The translations under genes were made by a program, and so were the position numbers. Source: Okapia johnstoni (lineage: Eukaryota > Chordata > Mammalia > Artiodactyla > Giraffidae). Taken from it: 64,000 bases of DNA. Positions 34,286 through 44,725 of this stretch are shown here, piece after piece; position 1 is the first letter of the stretch, and each line of letters opens with the position of its first letter. The notes beneath the pieces were generated by a model, which was not told the DNA's origin, did not search any database, and worked only from the letters and a program-made list of their open reading frames with translations. The stretch is from positions 61,064,985 through 61,128,984 of the forward strand of contig CM044321.1 in the NCBI GenBank assembly GCA_024291935.2, written 5' to 3'.

Positions 34286-34299
34286 CCTAAACTTTAATA

Positions 34300-34930
34300 G
34301 CACAAATGAATTCTCTGGGGAATCATGTTAAAACAGTGACTCTAATTCAGTAGGTCTACTATGAAATGAAAAAGCTATGGTTTTTCCAGTAGTCATGTAC
34401 GGATGTGAGAGTAGGACCATAAAGAAAGCTGAGCACTGAAGAACTGATGTTTTGAACTGTGAGGTTGGAGAAGACTCTTGAGAGTCCCTTGGACTGTAAG
34501 GAGATCAAACCAGTCAATCCTAAAGGAAATCAGTCCTGAATATTCATTGGAAGGACTGATGCTGAAGCTGAATCTCCAATCTTTTGGCCACCTGATGCAA
34601 AGAACTGACTCATTGGAAAAGACCCTGGTGCTGGGAAAGATTGAAGGCAGGAGGAGAAGGGGATGACAGAGGATGAGATGGTTGGATGGCATCACTGACT
34701 CGATGGACATGAGTTTGAACAAGCTCTGGGAACTGGTGATGGGCAGGGAAGCCTGGCGTGCTGCAGTCCATGGGGTCACAAAGAGTCAAACACGACTGAG
34801 TGACAGAACTGACTGAATTCAGTAGGTCTGGGGTGGGGGGGTGGGGGGCGCTAAGACTCTACATCGCTAACAGTTCCCAAGTGATGCTGATCTGAAGACC
34901 ACTCCTGAACAGCACAAGCCTGGAGGATAG
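34300..34930 (+). mobile_element. MER5A-like relic, split by BovB
   Basis: Left: gggaatcatgttaaaacagt, ctaattcagtaggtct. Right: a G-rich block, then cagttcccaagtgatgctga. Consistent with one MER5A copy opened by the insertion at 34358-34815. Confidence 0.78.
34344..34829 (+). mobile_element. BovB 3' fragment with perfect 14-base target-site duplication
   Basis: Sense BovB from the region encoding the C-terminal domain to the 3' end. The exact repeat aattcagtaggtct lies at 34344-34357 and 34816-34829. An open piece at 34478-34666 is part of the old coding region, with stops around it. Confidence 0.96.
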
Positions 34931-35289
34931 GGATGTCTGCTCAAATGCATTAAAGAACCCCCCGCAGTGCGCAGTTTGGTTATCCTGCCTGTGGAGGCTG
35001 ACATCGGATTTTCCCATTCCTCAGATCTCTCCAGAGAGTCTGTGGTTTTCCCAGGATCCACTTTCTTGAGGAAAGTGACTTTCTGCTGATGTAAGTACAA
35101 GGGGAGCATCACATCACAAACAATGAAAGGACAGTGTCATGTCGTAAACAAAGTCTGCTTGACATCACCCTGCTCCCTCCCCACACCTGCCCCTCACAGC
35201 AGACCAAGAGTCTACAGACTGAGGCGGACTTGCGTTGACCCAGTGAAGCAAGAACCATCAATAAGTAACCTGTTACCTGGGAATGGAGC
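34931..35289. other. Unassigned sequence
   Basis: Nothing recognised. Confidence 0.4.
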
Positions 35290-36744
35290 AACAATTCTTT
35301 CATAAATGAATGTCAATGAGGTATAATTTTCTGCTGTAGCAGAATTTTACCACCTGACAGTATTCTTAATATACTTTAATTAAGAGGTTAATCTGTTGTA
35401 GAAATTGCTTTTCTCTGAAGCCACCTGAAATCGATTTAAACTCAATTACAAGTGGTTAGCTATTGTTTATGTGGTTAAAGATTAGAGAATACATTTTTGC
35501 TTGTCAGGAGCCATCCAAGCAAATTTTGAATGTCACGATCAGAAGAGAAGCTAAATAGCTGAGTGCTCCTTAATGGGCATGGAGAAACCATTAGAAAACG
35601 TAATCAGTCATATTTGATGACTTGACCTTGGGACTCTTCTTGAAAAGGGTCTAATCATGTCTGTCCCATAAGTGCCACCACGATGGCTCTGCTGAAATTA
35701 ATTGATCATTATGTGCTTTCTGAGAGCCTAATATACCCTATTTGATGGAATATAAATTGCAAGAATAATCTGTAAATTATATAACAAGCTTCAGAATACA
35801 TTTGTCCTCTGTCTTTTTAGCATAGATTAAATCTGACAGCTAGTTTCAAAATGATCAAAATCGTTTAACTCCTCCAATAAGTTTGGAATACTTAAGTTTT
35901 ACAAAGAAAAAAAAATCTATTGCGTGGTGTGTGCCCAGTCTAGAAATGTGAATCGCAATCCATTTTTCCATCAATAAAACATGGAGACAAAAAGAGGTCT
36001 GAGAAAGTTTTCTGGGGCTTGAATGCATCATTTTATTCAATTGCTTAGTAAAGGGCTTAGCTGTTATTAAAAATTTGGATACATGTCAGAGACAAGGAAA
36101 CTGTTTTGAATCATCTTCGCTTCTAAGCTAAGTATATGAAAGAATTACATGCCTCTAATTGGCCAGGCAGTTAGCTAATGTGATACCCTATAGTCTGGCT
36201 GAGCCATCTACAATGACAGCGCCCTCCGCTGATTATCGGTAGGTTAAAAGTTTCTTGTCATCCTTTCACGTGTCAAAATGATTAATCCAATCACCTCCTC
36301 TGTTTATGTGTATTCTCCTGGGATCAAGACATTCTGCTCTTATCGTATACACAATCCACGACATTTTGGTTAAAGTTGCAAGAAGGCTTCCTCTAGAACT
36401 CTTCCCCTACTCCAGAGAATTATTAAAAGAGTTTTCTTTTGAGCCGACACTTTCATATTTGAAGTAAACATTCCAGGATTTTCTTTCATACGTGGTGAAT
36501 GGTTAACTATTGAGCAGAAGTCCATTGTTTCTGCGTAATTGGCATCATGAGAGAAGATCACGTTTTTGGAGACTGGAAAAAAAAAGTGAGATCAGATGGG
36601 CAGAATAGTGTTTTGTATCAGAGACTGAGGCAGCTTCCCAGATGCCAGGATGGTGGAAGGTTTTCTGGGAACTGGGCCTTTGAAAGCTAACATCTCCTGG
36701 GAGTTGAGGTCAGGGGTGAAGTTCAGCTATAAGGGCCATATTTA
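35290..36744. promoter_or_regulatory. Candidate conserved non-coding regulatory block
   Basis: About 1.4 kb without a recognisable repeat, AT-rich, with several homeodomain-like cores: tttaattaa (35375-35383), attaattgatcatt (35697-35710), taattgg (about 36157) and tgattaatccaatca (36279-36293). No coding potential. Function is inferred only from repeat absence and motif density. Confidence 0.35.
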
Positions 36745-36950
36745 TTACATTAGGGCTCTTTGCCAGATCCTAGCTCTGACCTGTAATAGTTGTGAGCCTT
36801 TGGGCAGACTCCTTAGTTTCTTGAAGCCTCAGTTCTCCCAACGGTAAAATGGAGAGAATCATGAAGCTGAATGGCAGTAGAGTGGATAAAATGCCTGGTA
36901 GACTGTCACACATGTACACTTAGCAAACTCTTCATCATAACTAAGTAAAG
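36745..36950 (+). mobile_element. MIR SINE
   Basis: atcctagctctgacctgtaa, gtgagcctttgggcagactc, agcctcagttctcccaacgg and taaaatggagagaatcatga in order. Confidence 0.82.
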
Positions 36951-37174
36951 CATGCAATGACTTTGGTGTCTCTCTTTTCTAAGTCATAAACAGGGGTGCA
37001 GGATTTGAAAAAGATGGTTTTTCTTGGATGGTGAAATTTTTGATGTGAAAAGTCTCACCAAGTTACTGAAAGGAAGCAGTCTTTGATTTTTCATTTCAGA
37101 GATATCCTTTACGATGACTCCAGAGTGAGGAGGAGAGGTGGGGGAGAGGAAAGATTTTCAAGACAATCTGTTCT
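36951..37174. other. Unassigned sequence
   Basis: Nothing recognised. Confidence 0.35.
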
Positions 37175-37325
37175 GGGAGCAGGGGTCTGAGTTGTTGTCT
37201 CAGTTCAGCCTTGAATCAGCTGTGTGAGGCTGAGAGCTGGGGTCCCTCCTTTTCTGGACTCAGTTTATTTGTGTAAAATGACAGGGTTGACCAGATGTCT
37301 GTTAAGGTTGCTTAGAGCACTTTAT
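37175..37325 (+). mobile_element. MIR3-like relic
   Basis: cttgaatcagctgtgtgagg, ctggactcagtttatttgtg, taaaatgacagggttgacca, gatgtctgttaaggttgc. The ending fits MIR3 better than MIR. Confidence 0.65.
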
Positions 37326-38140
37326 GCTGCTGGCTGTCTCTGTAAGACCATTTCCTGCTCCCCACCCAGAAAATGGTTGGAGAATGGGCATGGACAGAAC
37401 AGTCTGGACAGTACAGTGACCACTAGGCTTTCAACCTCCTGCCACCTGACCCTTCTGCTCGTGGCACACAGGGTCCCATGTGGGTGGACACATGTGGGTG
37501 GCCGTTCACTAAGGAAAGGTCACACAGCCTTTAAACCTCATGTCTCCTTTTGAAAAACATAAAACAAAAATTCTCCACTTCCTCAATTCCAATAAGTCTC
37601 ATCCACTTTACGATTTTAGGGGGTGCTGCTCTGCTTTCCCTGTCTCACCCTTCTTCAAATGAAAAGAGGTCTCAAAAGATCAACCTGAGGGCCACATTCA
37701 CCCCTCTCCCCAAAGAAATTCCACCACTGGAGTTAACTGCTAGCATTTGAAAATTGGAAGATTTCATGTAAAACTCAGATTTCTGGCTTCTTTTGAAAAA
37801 ATAACAAAGAAGAAACTATCACCAGAATGTCCCCCAGAAGGATGGCCTGGTTCTTACATCAGCGGGTGAAGAATCTGGCCAAGACATGAAAAGGGCAACA
37901 CCCAGACTCTGTCCTCTTGACCCTCTGAACTGGCAGAAGATCACCATGTTGACCAGTCACCCCAAGGCCCTTGTTGCAAAGCAGCCTGTGGAGGTAACCT
38001 CACTCTTGCCCGCTGGCTGGCTTCACTCCTTTAAGCTGTCCACCAGACCTTCCTAAGCATGTGTGTGTACCCTTCCTGTGGGTTCATACATGAAGTCTAA
38101 CCTCTCAGGGTTTCAGTTCCTTAAGACTCAGTACTCACAG
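37326..38140. other. Unassigned sequence
   Basis: About 37755-37810 (cagatttctggcttcttttg) resembles an old unidentified repeat also hinted at near 54460. No gene. Confidence 0.35.
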
Positions 38141-38413
38141 GGCTTCTCTGGTGGCTCAGTGGTGAAGAATCCTTCCCAGCTGGGACTGGTGGTAAAGAAT
38201 CCTCCTGCCAATGCAGGAGACACAGGTTCGATCCCTGGGTGGGGACGATCCTCTGGAGAAGGAAATGGCAACCCACTCCAGTATTCTTGCCTGGAAAATT
38301 CCATGGGATACATGTACGTGTGCGGCTGAGTCCCTTTGCTATTCACCTGAAACTATCACAACATTGTTAATCGGCTATACCCCAATACAAAATAAAAAGT
38401 TAAAAAAAAAAAA
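38141..38413 (+). mobile_element. Bov-tA fused to an L1 3' tail
   Basis: Bov-tA head and body (38141-38309), including an internal duplication of the gtggtRaagaatcct block, then cacctgaaactatcacaaca, ttaatcggctataccccaat and poly-A: the sense L1 3' end. Confidence 0.85.
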
Positions 38414-38929
38414 GAGCGCACTGTCCCTGGGCGTGATTTTCCTCAGAGGCTAAGTCGTCTTCTAGCTCTGAATTTCTATGATTCTGTTTTCCTTTGCTGT
38501 CCCACAAGAGCTGTGCCTTTTGGCCACATGTGAGGACTCATCCTTAGTGTAAACACACATGCAACTTCCCATGATACCCCGCGGTGTGATTGCCAGTCAG
38601 ACCACAGGTGAGTCCTGTTGAAAACAATCCTGAAAAAATCTGACCCAAGAGCAGGTTTGTACTAGAACCTAAGCATCACAAAATCCGAGCTAGTGAGGAC
38701 CACACCACCAGGGGCTCATGTTAACCCGTGGCATTGAGCGCGATGTGCGGGCCAATGACTGACCTCAGATTGAGTCAAAGGCCATGAAATCAATATCTAC
38801 AGAGTAACCTTGCTCCAATATTGAGCATTACCTTGAATCCATCAAATACATATATATATGCCATTGTGGCAGATTGCAAAACTGTCTCTAATTCTTTTGG
38901 GGGTGGGATGGCACAGGGAGAGAGTCGCA
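38414..38929. other. Unassigned sequence
   Basis: Nothing recognised. Confidence 0.4.
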
Positions 38930-39034
38930 TACTGGATAGCATGTGAAATCTTAGTTCCTCGACCAGGGATTGAACCTATGCCCCCTACCTTGGAAGCAAG
39001 GAGTCTTAACCACTGGACCCCCAGGGACGTCCCA
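38930..39034 (-). mobile_element. CHR-type SINE, 5' part
   Basis: catgtgaaatcttagttcct, cgaccagggattgaacc and ccactggacccccagggac: inverted head and B-box region only. Confidence 0.87.
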
Positions 39035-39069
39035 TCTATTTCTTCATCCCTCTCTGTTTCTGCCTCCTT

Positions 39070-39420
39070 TGCAATGTGACTTTATAGCCTCTCCCATCAG
39101 GGGATACAGTTGATTTTCTAACCCCTGGAATATGGGCTGGTCTTGTGACTTGCTCTGACCACCCAAATGCAGCAGTAGCAAGTGATGGTGTGCTGATTCC
39201 AAGCCTATGCCTCAAGAGTACTTGAGGACAAGAGGCCTTCAGTACTTCTGCTTGCCTTTTTGGAGCCCTGCTATAGACTATTATCATGAAAAAAAAATCT
39301 CTAGCTAGCCTACTAGAAACTAAGAAGCCATGTGGCATGGGGGTCGTTCACCCCAGCCATCACAGCGACCCCTATCTGGACCAATCAGCTCCTGGTTATA
39401 CGCCATCTAAAATCATGGAC
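39070..39420. mobile_element. Possible old LTR-type repeat
   Basis: gaatatgggctggtcttgtg, acttgctctgaccacccaaa, aagtgatggtgtgctgattc and ttggagccctgctat recall a widespread mammalian LTR body. Family not fixed. Confidence 0.5.
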
Positions 39421-39589
39421 AGGTGATTTAAGTAATAACAAAAGCAATGATAATTTTTGTTTGCTGAAATCTTGTTATAGGTGGTCAATTAATCTGCTTC
39501 CTTCCTTCTTTTTAGACTTAATTATCTCTTCATTTACTAATTCCCATAACTAGCATTTACCAAATGCCCTTAGATAGTTATTTGATTAG

Positions 39590-39985
39590 ATTCATTCATT
39601 CATTGATAAATCTGTGAGCTGGGCATGATCCATATTTGAGGATACAACAGTGAATATAAAAAGACGCTCTTCTTGGGGACTTCCCTGACAGTTCAGTGGT
39701 TAGGACTCCATGCTTCCACTGCAGAGGGGCCTGGGTTCCATCTCTGGTGAGGGAACTAAGATTCCCACAAGCTGTTTGGTGCAGTCAAAAAGAAGAAAAT
39801 CCCCTGTTCTTAAAAAGTTTACATTCTAGTGGAATAGGGGACAAGCAATAGACAAATCGATGGCATGTCAGTTGGTAATAAGTGTCATAAGAAAACAAAA
39901 TGCAGGGAAGAGTGATAGTGACAGAAGCAAAGTGGAAAGAATAAAGAATGTTTTGTGAAGGTGATCCGAGAGAGAATAAAATAAA
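39590..39985 (-). mobile_element. L2 LINE 3' relic, split by a CHR SINE
   Basis: Left: attcattcattgataaatct, gaggatacaacagtgaat. Right, from about 39800: acattctagtggaatagggg, acaagcaatagacaaatcga. The SINE sits between. Confidence 0.7.
39676..39799 (+). mobile_element. CHR-type SINE, short form
   Basis: ggggacttccctgacagttc, gttccatctctggtgaggg, then ggtgcagtcaaaaagaag. Inserted in an L2. Confidence 0.88.
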
Positions 39986-40905
39986 TTTTTGTTTTGAAGT
40001 CTTGAAATTGTTAGATGTTTTGTTTTGTTTTTTTCTTTAGAATAAATTCAGATAATCTCAATCTCTTTAGGGCAACAGTTGTTAACTTGTTGAAAAGCCC
40101 TCTACAATGCGTTTGTGCACCTTTAGAGATGGTCCCCTGGAAAAGGAAAATTATCTTAACCAGCAGGAGCATCTGACCCTGGAGGTCACCTTGTCCTTAA
40201 CTTGTCAAACACCGTTTGCAGCTGGTCTGACGTCAATCAGCAAGGGTTGACATATGATTCATCTGAGCTCGTACCATTGTTGGTTCCTGTTATTGTTTTT
40301 CCCCTCACATTGTAGTTAATCATTTGTTTGAGTTCGGTTAAACACTCACGTGCTTTATTCGGCCTCTTCCTACAGTTTCATCTGGGCCAAACCCGTGGTG
40401 AAAATGTGCATGTGAGTCAGGTCTCTATCAATGATCTAAGGCCTTCTCTCCTGTTCCCGAGGGGCCAGCGCACTGAGGGATGAGAAGCCAGGAGAAATGA
40501 ATCCGGTTTGTAAGCCAAAATCACAACGATCCATAGGTTGGAGAACAGAATGCGTTTTTCTTGCTATGTGCCAACTTCAGAGAAGCTCGAAGGTTCTCTT
40601 TTTTCCTCTGAAGTTACTGTCAAATCTTAAAATAATTCAATCCTGAGCCATTGACCTGAACCCACTACAAATAACCAGAGAAGGAAGGATGATGGGGATT
40701 TAAGGATAAACACAGGAGGGACAGAGACCAGACTCCACCAGGATTTCAAAAACCCAGATCTGCTTACAAAGTCCGTTCTAACGCAAAATTGCTGAGTTGA
40801 AAAGTCACCCCCTAAGATATGCAGACACAAAGGGAAGAGTTTAGTAAAACTCTCCTCTCCCTAGCCAGGGGGAGGGAACCACAAACAGCAGGAGGCGTTT
40901 TAGCA
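39986..40905. promoter_or_regulatory. Repeat-poor block with CRE/PBX-like and E-box motifs
   Basis: No repeat recognised. Contains tgacgtcaatca (40228-40239), joining a full CRE core to a PBX/HOX-like half, and cacgtg (40347-40352). Regulatory role is inference only. Confidence 0.3.
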
Positions 40906-41040
40906 AGTTTTTCTTTCCTTCCTTCCTTTCTTCTCCTCCTTCCCCCTGATTTCCCTCCCTCCCTCCTCTCCTCTCTCCCTCCATGCCTCTTTCTTTCTTT
41001 CCTTCCTTCCTTCTTTCTTCTCTTTCCCCTAAAATATCCT
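40906..41040. repeat. Polypyrimidine (CTTT/CCTT/CTCC)n tract
   Basis: About 130 bases, almost all C/T on the plus strand, broken only at gattt and catg. Low-complexity. Confidence 0.93.
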
Positions 41041-41569
41041 CCTTCTTAGCTCGACAACAAACAGGACAGGCCCTCTGGCCCTGACTTGCACCTTCTGGAT
41101 TGGGGAGCCTTCTTCTTCCTACCCACTTGTCAGAAGGCTCTTTGCCCTCGAACCCAGAAAGAGGTAGATCTCACTACCATTCACAATCTATTTCTGATTG
41201 GGCTCCAAATGAAACTTTAGACCTGCTTGGAGTCTTTCAAAGTCAGGCCACGCCACTAAGTCTGGGCCCTGCTTGCAGAAACGACTAATGACTTGCTGGT
41301 AATCTTCCCAAATTCAAGGAGCCTGCAAACTCTTGAAACGGGGCTTTGGAAATGAAAAAGAAGTTTCCCCTCTTAGTTCATCTCCTCACCATCTGGCTAA
41401 ATGTTATCATCCTTATTGCACTATGATTAATTTTTTTTTATGCCATAGATTTCTGCTAATTAATTGCAATGACCAAGAACAGGAAATTTCAGCAGGATCA
41501 GATCATGTTTACCCGGAATGGCCAAGTTGGAGAACGGTTTTTTAAGAAGCGTTCCTTGGGATTGTCGAA
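41041..41569. other. Unassigned sequence
   Basis: Nothing recognised. The AT-rich part 41420-41470 has a tgctaattaattgc core. Confidence 0.4.
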
Positions 41570-41945
41570 TTTCAAAAGCTGAGTAGAGTCTCTGAGATCA
41601 ACCAGTTCAAACAGTTCACTGATAGATGAGGAAACCTGTGAGGGTTAGCCCAGCTCATAAGTGGTTGGTGCATTGGGGCATGTGTGCTTAGTCATATCCA
41701 ATTCTGTGACCCCGTGGACTGTAGCCCACCACGCTCCTCTGTCCATGAGATTTCCCAGGCAAGAATACTGGAGTGGGTTGCCATTTCCTCCTCTAAGGGA
41801 TCTTACTGACCCAGGGATCAAACCCAAGTCTGCTTCATTGTCAAGCAGATCCTTTACCACTGAGCTCCATTCACAAGGAGCCAGGAAGCCCCATCAGTAA
41901 TAGAGCAAGGACAAAAATTCTAATATCCACATCTCTGGTCCAGGG
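41570..41945 (-). mobile_element. MIR relic split by Bov-tA
   Basis: Left: gatagatgaggaaacctgtg, agctcataagtgg. Right: agtaatagagcaaggacaaa after the SINE. Fits an antisense MIR. Confidence 0.6.
41665..41882 (-). mobile_element. Bov-tA SINE
   Basis: Antisense: gcttagtcatatccaattct to ctttaccactgagctcc. Its inverted head is degenerate. Confidence 0.92.
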
Positions 41946-43028
41946 ATGTTGGCACCAGGCTCCGCTGTCTCGAGAACTAGTTCAAACCAGAAGCAGCCAC
42001 TCCTCTCCGTTTGGGTGGAATCACCAGCTCCAGGATGGAGTTTGGTCAAATGTCTCATTGCATCATCACATCGCTTTGAAACTCCAAGTTCTCTGGACAT
42101 AGAGTTCTTGTCTAAGTGATGTGAACCAGTAAGTTTTCTGGAAAAAAATCAGTCCAAACACTTGACTGGTGTCTTGGAGCAAAAAAAAAATAAAGAAAAT
42201 TGGGTGCTTAATTTTTACAAACTGAATTAAAAACAGCTATTTTTGCATCCTGTGGACACTCCTATTGGGTCTAGACCAAGTTGTCCAAAGCTGGGATTGG
42301 GTCGTAGAATTGTATGGAAATTGTGTGGTAGCTCTTTCATGGCAGCCAGTAACCTATCAGCCCTTGATTGTTGTCCAGGGTGACAGGGAAGCTCCAGGTT
42401 TTAGTCTAGTGGTTGTTAAACTGTCAGGCTGTTTCACTTCTGAACTGCAGAATTGCTTTTTTTTCAAATAAAATAGTTCTGTGTAATCTCTACACATAAA
42501 ATAGATAAGGGTGATGTTTTATGTTTAAAATTACAAATTTCCCCCCTCTAAAAACAATAAATGGGAAAAATAAAATTGTCTGATTGAATGAACATTTGAA
42601 CTTGTGAGCTAGAAGAATCAGTTTTAGACTTAGTGCATCATCAACATGTAATTTGTATGTGGGTTTACTGGCACTGTAACTTATTCACCTGGTATATCAG
42701 CTGCTCCACACAAGGTCTGGCTCATGGGAAATATGAATACATCAATGACTCTTAGCTTGTGTTGCTTCAGAAAGGCAGGAGCTACACTTTAATTCACCAT
42801 TTATCCACCCTTCCCTGAAATGACCGTGACTTCCACAAAGTAGTCATCTGAGAAATGTTGGTTGGATTAGGAGGTAATGAGTTTGTATTTTATGAGGTTG
42901 AGTAAGACTGGCCCACAGGAGAGCTCAGTGCAGCAGAGGGCTATGGCCAAGTCGGTGATTTCAATGAGATGTTCTACCTGCAACGTAATGGATGAATTAG
43001 AACCAAATTCTAATGTGTCAATCTGCTT
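41946..43028. other. Unassigned sequence
   Basis: AT-rich from about 42180 to 42640. No gene or named repeat. The long plus frame 42877-43446 merely crosses the Bov-tA that follows. Confidence 0.4.
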
Positions 43029-43238
43029 TGGCTTTCCAGGTGGCTCAGTGGTAAAGAATCTGCCTGCCCAAGCGAGAGACCTGGGTTTGATCCCTGGGTT
43101 GAGGAGATCCCCTGGAGGAGGAAATGGCAACCCACTCCAGTGTTCTTGCCTGGAGAATCCCACGGACAGAGAAGCCTGGTGGGCTACAGTCTATGGAGTC
43201 ATGAAAGAGTCAGACATGACTAAGCACACATGCATGCA
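43029..43238 (+). mobile_element. Bov-tA SINE, full length
   Basis: ggctttccaggtggctcagt to cagacatgactaagcacaca. Confidence 0.94.
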
Positions 43239-43519
43239 CTTGTCAGCCTGCTTCATACAGATTCTTCCTCCTCATGGCAGATTTAATTTATGGCATTCTA
43301 TGGTCCTTGTTGTCATTGGGGCAGGGACATTTTTCAGCTCCTCCTCTGGTCTTATAGATCTTATCTCCTCTGTGGCCCCGTTGGTCTCTTCAGATCAGTG
43401 CCTTGATTTGGGTCTTCATCGTCTTTCACCTCGTCTGTGGCTATAACACTCCAACAAATACAAGTATACTTGTCTCAAGAATCTACCTTTGCTTTGTTAG
43501 AAAGTTTATTTTCTAAAGC

Positions 43520-43790
43520 CCAGATCTAGTCAATGAGCTCACCTGCTGCAAAGCCTTCAATGGCTGCCTAGTGTCTGTTGGTTAATTTCAAACTCCTTTG
43601 CAGAGGGTGTTCAACATCAGGCTTTTCCTCTACTGTCACTGCCCCACCTTACGTGACCCTTAATTTACCTCCATGATGGAGACAGTGCTCTTTGGGGCTT
43701 CTGCTCCTTTGCTTGTGTTATTTTCATCCAAAATAATCTGTCCTGGGATACCGTTTAGCTTAGTGTCCATGTCTCTCAAAGTCTGCCCCC
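43520..43790 (+). mobile_element. L2 LINE 3' relic
   Basis: caaagccttcaatggctgcc, aatttcaaactcctttgcag and gcctttgct-like blocks follow the sense L2 3' region. Confidence 0.6.
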
Positions 43791-43814
43791 TCCCTACTCC
43801 ACAGCAAAGATTCT

Positions 43815-43965
43815 GGCATTCAGATATGTGAAAAACACCTGGAACTTGTTAAAATGCATGTTTCTGAGCCTTACCTTGGAGAACTCTGTGTTTTTAGATC
43901 AGCATTCTGGCTGATTTTTGATATAGCAGTTTCACTGCCTGTACTTTGAGAAACATCTTAAATGT
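43815..43965 (-). mobile_element. MER5A-like relic
   Basis: cacctggaacttgttaaaat, gcatgtttctgagccttacc, actttgagaaac end. Confidence 0.68.
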
Positions 43966-43984
43966 GTGCATCAACAATTCTGCA

Positions 43985-44025
43985 CATATTCGTTCATATA
44001 TTCATTCATTCATTCATGTATTCAG
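43985..44025. repeat. (TTCA)n microsatellite
   Basis: Imperfect ttca/ttcatata units. Confidence 0.8.
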
Positions 44026-44140
44026 TCACAAGCACAGGTATTTCTTCCATAGTACAGCTTTTTTAAAAAATTTTATTTTATTGAAGTATAGTTGATTTAC
44101 AATGTTGTGTGAATGTCTACGGTAAAGCAAAGTGATTCAG

Positions 44141-44142
<2 letters not shown>

Positions 44143-44174
<32 letters not shown>
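44143..44174. repeat. (CA)n microsatellite
   Basis: About 16 uninterrupted CA units inside the L1 3' UTR, a likely length-polymorphic marker. Confidence 0.95.
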
Positions 44175-44179
<5 letters not shown>

Positions 44180-44533
44180 TTCTTTTATAAAATTTTTAAC
44201 AATTTAATTGTTTTGGCTGTGCTGGGTCTTCTTTGTTACATGAGCTTTTCTCTAGCTGCAGCAAGTGGGGGCTACTCTCCAGTTGCAATCAGCCAGCTTC
44301 TCATTGCAGTGGCTGCTCTTGTTGCAGAACACAAGCTCTAAAGTGTGTGGGCTTAGTAGTTGCGGATCTCAGGCTCTAGAGCACAGGCTCAGTAGTCGTG
44401 GTGCATGGGCTTAGTTGCTCTGAAGCATATGGGATCATCCCAGGCTAGGGGTAGAACCCATGTCTCCTGCATTGGCAGGTGCATTCTTTACCACTGAGCC
44501 ACCAGGAAAGCCCCATATATATACATTCTTTTT
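44175..44533 (-). mobile_element. CHR-type SINE, long form with target-site duplication
   Basis: Element 44189-44513: tgttttggctgtgctgggtc to actgagccaccaggaaagcc. The repeat atacattctttt occurs at 44175-44186 and 44521-44532. Confidence 0.93.
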
Positions 44534-44725
44534 CATGCTCTTTGCCATTATGGTTTACCACAGGATATTGAGTATAGTTCCCTCTGCTCTCAGTAGGACT
44601 TTGTTGTTTATTTATTCTATATGTAGTCCTTTGTATCTGCTAATTCCAAACTTCCAATCCATCTTTCCCCCACACCTCTCCTCCTTGGCAATTGCAAACC
44701 TGTTCTCCATGTTATAGCAGAGATT

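Larger units (their letters stand above)
44060..44725 (-). mobile_element. L1 3' end split by CHR SINE, with internal (CA)n
   Basis: ttattgaagtatagttgatt and agcaaagtgattcagttaca, then (CA)n at 44143-44174. After the SINE: gccattatggtttaccacag, actttgttgtttatttattc. Confidence 0.88.

Noticed and set aside
42877..43446. 189-residue plus-strand open frame
   Set aside because: Its middle third is translated Bov-tA SINE; no protein family recognised on either side.
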